A DNA stretch of 64,000 nt from the NCBI GenBank assembly GCA_038206985.1, contig JBBRAH010000002.1, forward strand, positions 1-64,000, written 5' to 3'. This document shows positions 59,111-64,000 of this stretch, in pieces. The position numbers and the translations under genes were made by a program. Position 1 is the first letter of the stretch. Each line of letters opens with the position of its first letter. The notes beneath the pieces are model-generated. The model had not been told where the DNA came from. It saw nothing but the letters and a program-made list of their open reading frames with translations, and did not search any database. The DNA comes from CAXMST01 sp038206985 (GTDB taxonomy: Bacteria; Actinomycetota; Thermoleophilia; Solirubrobacterales; 70-9).

Positions 59111-59176
59111 ATTATCCCGACTCGCGGATACGTCGATCCCCAACCGGGGGGCGCGGTGGATATCACTCACTAGAGT
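59111..59176. promoter_or_regulatory. Divergent leaderless -10 hexamers (coaX and GST gene)
   Basis: GATAAT on the minus strand at 59111-59116, 7 nt before the coaX ATG, and TAGAGT on the plus strand at 59171-59176, 8 nt before the GST ATG. Confidence 0.5.
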
Positions 59177-59184
59177 GGGCGCCC

Positions 59185-59940
59185 ATGAAGGCCACACTCT
59201 TCTCAATTCCAGGTTCCCATCCCGCGCTCGGTGCCCGCATGATGCTCGAGCACAAGGGCATCGACTACCGGCGGATCGATCTCGCTCCGGTCCTCAGCCG
59301 CGGCATCCTGCGCGTGGCTGGGTTCGAGGGCGTCAAGGTGCCGGCGATCCGCATTGATGGCCGCAAGATCCAGGGCAGCCGGCAGATCGCCCGGGCGCTC
59401 GATCAGCTCGTTCCCGAGCCGGCCCTCTTCCCCGACGACCCCGAGCAACGCGCGAAGGTCGAGGAGGCCGAGCGTTGGGCCGACGAGGTCCTCCAGGACA
59501 TTCCCCGGCGCGTCATCTGGAACATCTTGAAGCGCGATCCGCGCGGCCGGCGCAGCTATCTGGAGGGCGCCAAGCTCGGCCTGCCCGTGTCCGTCGCCGC
59601 GAAGACCGCGGCACCGCTCGTCGGCATGTCGAGGCGGCTCAACGGCGCCGACGACGAGACCGTACGGGCGGACCTGCAGAGCATCCCCGAGGCGATCGAC
59701 CGCGTGGACGGCCTGCTACGAGACAAGGTGATCGGCACCGCGCGTAAGAATGCCGCTGACTTCCAGATCGGTCCCTCGCTGCGGCTGATGATGACCATGG
59801 ACGACATCCGCCCGCTGATGGAGGGGCACTCGGCCGCCGACTACGCGATGTGGCTCGTGCCCGACTTCCCCGGCTACGCCCCGGCGGCACTTCCCGACGA
59901 GTGGAAGCCCGAGCCGCAGCCCGAACGACTCAGCGGCTGA
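59185..59940 (+). CDS. Glutathione S-transferase-like protein
   Basis: 251 residues. The thioredoxin-fold N-terminal domain has SIPGSHPALGARMMLEHKGI, VKVPAIRIDG with the cis-Pro, and GSRQIARAL for the gamma-glutamyl contact. A helical C-terminal domain follows. The first Ser may act as catalytic residue. Actinobacteria usually lack glutathione, so the true thiol partner is uncertain. Its last 11 nt overlap the convergent folK gene. Confidence 0.85.
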   Translation: MKATLFSIPGSHPALGARMMLEHKGIDYRRIDLAPVLSRGILRVAGFEGVKVPAIRIDGRKIQGSRQIARALDQLVPEPALFPDDPEQRAKVEEAERWADEVLQDIPRRVIWNILKRDPRGRRSYLEGAKLGLPVSVAAKTAAPLVGMSRRLNGADDETVRADLQSIPEAIDRVDGLLRDKVIGTARKNAADFQIGPSLRLMMTMDDIRPLMEGHSAADYAMWLVPDFPGYAPAALPDEWKPEPQPERLSG

Positions 59941-60445
59941 GCGGAGTCTCCAGCCGGCGAACGCCCTCCTCCGGCAGCGCCGCGAGCACCGGCGACAAGA
60001 GCTCCCCGCCGGGGAGCTTCAGCGTGGGCTCCAGCTCCAGCAGCGGCTCGAGCACGAAGCGGCGCTCGCACATCGCCGCATGGGGGACCGTGAGCCCGGG
60101 CAGCTCCAACCGCGCCCCGCCGAGCAGCAGGATGTCGATGTCGAGCGACCGCGGACCGTGTCGCGGGCCTTCCTGGTCGCGGCCGCGGGTCGTCTCGATC
60201 CGCTTGCAGAGATCGAGCAACTCCAGTGGCTCGAGCGAACTCCTGATCTCTGTAACGGCGTTCAGAAAGTCCGGCTGCGCAGCCTCGTACTCGCCGATCG
60301 GGGTCGTCTCGTAGAGGGAAGAGATCCGGAGCACCTCCGCGCCACCCCGCTCGAGCTCCCGCAGCCCGTAGCGAAGGTGGGAGGCACGGTCGCCGAGGTT
60401 GGAGCCCAGCCCGAGGAATCCGCGCGCCGGATCGGGCGCGGCCAT
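59930..60445 (-). CDS. folK: 2-amino-4-hydroxy-6-hydroxymethyldihydropteridine pyrophosphokinase
   Basis: Transfers pyrophosphate to the hydroxymethylpterin in folate synthesis, 171 residues. GLGSNLGDRASHLR, SLYETTPIG, QPDFLNAVTEI, the signature RHGPRSLDIDILLLGG and VPHAAMCERRFVLEPL are all in place. ATG overlapping the folB stop by one base (TGATG) is listed; GTG one codon earlier is also possible. Last gene of folP-folB-folK. Confidence 0.96.
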   Translation of the reverse strand: MAAPDPARGFLGLGSNLGDRASHLRYGLRELERGGAEVLRISSLYETTPIGEYEAAQPDFLNAVTEIRSSLEPLELLDLCKRIETTRGRDQEGPRHGPRSLDIDILLLGGARLELPGLTVPHAAMCERRFVLEPLLELEPTLKLPGGELLSPVLAALPEEGVRRLETPLSR

Positions 60446-60822
60446 CACGCCGCGTCGGAGGTCCGGGTGAGCCTCACGGCAACGTGATCAACGCGCTGAT
60501 CCATCGGCGGCTCCGGCTTGGCGACCCGGATCTCGACGCGCTCGCAGTCGCCGCGCGCCAGCAGCCCGTCGGCAATCTCAGCCGCGACGCGCTCGAGCGT
60601 CCGGTGCGGCTCGGCGGTCGCCGTGCGCTCGGCGAACTCAGCGACGGCCGCGTAGTCGACGGTGTCGGTGATCTGATCGGTCTCGGTTGCCGCGACGGCG
60701 CGGGGCTGCAGATCGATGTCGATGATCAGCGGGCGCTCGATCTCGAGCTCCGCATTCGTGACCCCGATCCGCGCAAGGACGCGCAGCGAGCGCAACTCGA
60801 TCTGGACCTCAGGCGCGGGCAC
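60445..60822 (-). CDS. folB: Dihydroneopterin aldolase
   Basis: Cleaves dihydroneopterin to the hydroxymethyl compound, 125 residues. IELRSLRVLARIGVTNAELE and TDTVDYAAVAEFAER with RTLERVAAEIADGLL match the FolB T-fold; Tyr and Glu near VDYAAV lie in the active site. GTG start, 7 nt after the folP stop. GATAAT upstream contains that stop codon, so it may be chance and not a promoter. Confidence 0.93.
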   Translation of the reverse strand: MPAPEVQIELRSLRVLARIGVTNAELEIERPLIIDIDLQPRAVAATETDQITDTVDYAAVAEFAERTATAEPHRTLERVAAEIADGLLARGDCERVEIRVAKPEPPMDQRVDHVAVRLTRTSDAA

Positions 60823-60829
60823 GGCTCGA

Positions 60830-61654
60830 TTATCCCGTCCGCCAGGGACGGCCGTCGTCGATGACGGTGGCGACGGTCAGCGCATCGCGCATCGCCGCAA
60901 CGTCGTGGACGCGCAGCACGTCGGCACCGGCCCGCAAGCCAAGGACATTGGAGGCGATGGTCCCGCCGAGTCTCTGATCGGCCTCGCGCCCCGTCAGGTG
61001 GCCGATGAAGCGCTTGCGTGAGGTGCCAAGGACAATCGGCCGCCCCAACTCCCGCAACTCGCCGAGGCGCCGGATCAGCTCCAGGTTGTGATCGACGGTC
61101 TTACCGAAGCCGATGCCCGGGTCGATCCAGATCCGCTCCTCGGCGACCCCGGCCGCCCTGGCCCGGTCGATCCGCTCGGCGAGGAACACCTTGACGTCAT
61201 CGACGACGTCTCCGTAGGAGGGGTTCTCCTGCATGGTGCGCGGCGTGCCCTGCATGTGCATCAGGATCAGCTCCGTTCCACGCTGCGCGCAAAGCGGAGC
61301 CATCTCCGGATCGCTGAGCGCCGTGACGTCGTTGACGATGGTTGCGCCGGCGTCCACGGCGACGGCTGCCACCGCGGCCTTCGATGTGTCGATCGAGAGC
61401 GGCACCCCGCATCCGGCGAGTCCTTCGAGCACCGGCACGACGCGCTCCCGCTCCTCATCCCCCGGCACGTCCGCGGCGCCGGGTCGCGTGGACTCGCCAC
61501 CGATGTCGAGCAGGTCGGCGCCCTCGGACACGAGTTGCAGGCCGTGCGCGATCGCGGCCGCCGGGTCGAGGAACTCGCCCCCGTCGGAGAACGAGTCGGG
61601 GGTGACGTTGACGATCCCCATGATCCGGGGTGAGGCTGGCAAGTCCGGCGGCAT
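60830..61654 (-). CDS. folP: Dihydropteroate synthase
   Basis: Joins hydroxymethylpterin pyrophosphate and p-aminobenzoate, 274 residues from ATG at MPPDLPA. TIM-barrel motifs MGIVNVTPDSFSDGGEF, DIGGESTRPGA, IVNDVTAL, LMHMQGTPRTMQ, DPGIGFGKT and GTSRKRFIG are complete. The frame stays open about 200 nt upstream through the hairpin repeats, but that part is non-coding in character. First gene of the folate operon. Confidence 0.96.
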   Translation of the reverse strand: MPPDLPASPRIMGIVNVTPDSFSDGGEFLDPAAAIAHGLQLVSEGADLLDIGGESTRPGAADVPGDEERERVVPVLEGLAGCGVPLSIDTSKAAVAAVAVDAGATIVNDVTALSDPEMAPLCAQRGTELILMHMQGTPRTMQENPSYGDVVDDVKVFLAERIDRARAAGVAEERIWIDPGIGFGKTVDHNLELIRRLGELRELGRPIVLGTSRKRFIGHLTGREADQRLGGTIASNVLGLRAGADVLRVHDVAAMRDALTVATVIDDGRPWRTG

Positions 61655-61718
61655 CCCGGCAATTGAATCAGCGGAGCCACCAGGCCGCGAGAGATCTGAC
61701 GCGGCTGAGAGTGCGGCT

Positions 61719-61771
61719 GGCGAGGAAGAGGCCGGCGCCGTGTGCTCCAGCACACAAGCCGGCCGATGACA
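61719..61771. repeat. 53-bp tandem hairpin repeat, copy 1
   Basis: Identical to copy 2 exactly 100 bp away. It folds as GCCGGC - GTGTGC TCCA GCACAC - GCCGGC, a nested stem of 6+6 bp. Between the ftsH stop and the folP start, it may help to end transcription. Confidence 0.85.
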
Positions 61772-61818
61772 CAGGCAGGCGCGTCCCCGGAGAATCTCGC
61801 GCGCCTGGGAGGTCGCGA

Positions 61819-61871
61819 GGCGAGGAAGAGGCCGGCGCCGTGTGCTCCAGCACACAAGCCGGCCGATGACA
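61819..61871. repeat. 53-bp tandem hairpin repeat, copy 2
   Basis: Exact second copy with the same nested palindrome. The 47 bp between the copies are not repeated as such but carry a TGGGAGGTCGCGAG segment related to the ftsH terminator stem. Confidence 0.85.
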
Positions 61872-61876
61872 AAGCA

Positions 61877-61897
61877 TCGCGGCCTCCCAGGCCGCGA
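61877..61897 (-). terminator. ftsH terminator hairpin
   Basis: TCGCGGCCT CCC AGGCCGCGA, a perfect 9-bp GC-rich stem with a 3-nt loop, 3 nt after the ftsH stop; TGCTTTG follows on the minus strand. Confidence 0.6.
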
Positions 61898-61899
61898 GA

Positions 61900-63849
<1,950 letters not shown>

Positions 63850-63887
63850 CGGCTTGCCTTGTCGTTGAGATTCCGCATGGTTGCTGA

Positions 63888-63902
63888 CGAATCAATGATT
63901 CG
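63888..63902. promoter_or_regulatory. 15-bp palindrome upstream of ftsH
   Basis: CGAATCA A TGATTCG, perfect 7-bp arms, 39 nt before the ftsH ATG: a possible operator. Confidence 0.4.
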
Positions 63903-63937
63903 CCGGAGGTCAGCGTACCAGGGTGTCTCAGCGCCCC

Positions 63938-64000
63938 CTAAAGGTCCCGTTGAGCCTGAATGGGCGCCTCGCCGGGTTCCAGTTCACAGAGCACCCGCCG
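63938..64000 (-). CDS. Possible C-terminus of an upstream gene (20 codons, partial)
   Basis: Open frame entering from the right edge and ending in TAG, reading LCELEPGEAPIQAQRDL at the end. In actinobacteria tilS or hpt often precede ftsH, but 20 residues do not allow an assignment. Confidence 0.35.
   Translation of the reverse strand, partial: RRVLCELEPGEAPIQAQRDL

Noticed and set aside
60829..60834. GATAAT as a folB promoter
   Set aside because: It contains the folP stop codon inside a tight operon, so the match may be chance; not counted among the leaderless cases.
61655..61855. N-terminal extension of folP through the hairpin repeats
   Set aside because: It would encode the repeat itself, with no homology; the ATG at 61654 begins just before the first conserved strand.

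Overview
The window is 64 kb of very GC-rich bacterial chromosome, densely packed with housekeeping genes. The gene set suggests an actinobacterium, most probably class Thermoleophilia (Solirubrobacterales/Gaiellales type): CarD next to IspD/IspF, DisA and RadA, a Spo0H-like sigma-H, a homodimeric AceE pyruvate dehydrogenase with a lipoyl-E3, ClpC, a type III pantothenate kinase and a cytosolic BtuF-like protein. This placement is inference from gene content; no rRNA is present. No phage, insertion sequence or CRISPR array was seen.

Layout: 1-4.2 kb is a glycolytic operon on the minus strand (gap-pgk-tpiA-gpmI). 4.4-9.8 kb holds a drug-type ABC-2 exporter followed by a coiled-coil/helix-hairpin-helix protein, then uvrC. 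9.9-10.9 kb has a cupredoxin lipoprotein and a MaoC hydratase. 10.9-13.8 kb is a small Tad-type cluster: two TadE-like pseudopilins and a protein joining a TadG-like anchor to a VanY-type peptidase and an SLT transglycosylase. 13.9-16.3 kb is a PiT phosphate transport operon. 16.3-24.2 kb contains wecB, a pterin dehydratase, a cobalamin-binding protein, a rhomboid protease, two ECF sigma systems and a PlsC-GpsA fusion. tRNA-Thr(UGU) follows.

24.5-35 kb carries a secreted M14 carboxypeptidase, sigH with a well-defined promoter, rlmB-cysS, an acyltransferase and SRPBCC pair, an acyl-CoA synthetase, ispF and a PHP phosphatase. 35-42.5 kb has a secreted beta-rich protein, ispD, carD, disA, radA and an acyl-CoA dehydrogenase. 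43.8-49.6 kb is the pyruvate dehydrogenase operon aceE-aceF-lpd. Then come clpC, a methyltransferase, lysS, a GNAT, greA, coaX-dus-hydrolase, a GST and the folate operon folP-folB-folK. An ftsH gene broken by one in-frame stop codon closes the window.

Three non-coding themes stand out. Many monocistronic or first genes have a TANNNT -10 hexamer only 5-10 nt before the start codon, which implies widespread leaderless transcription, including two palindromic -10 elements shared by divergent genes. Several intergenic spacers carry related GC-rich repeats. The linkers of AceF and Lpd both encode a long perfect or near-perfect inverted repeat, next to lipoyl domains that are identical at the DNA level.
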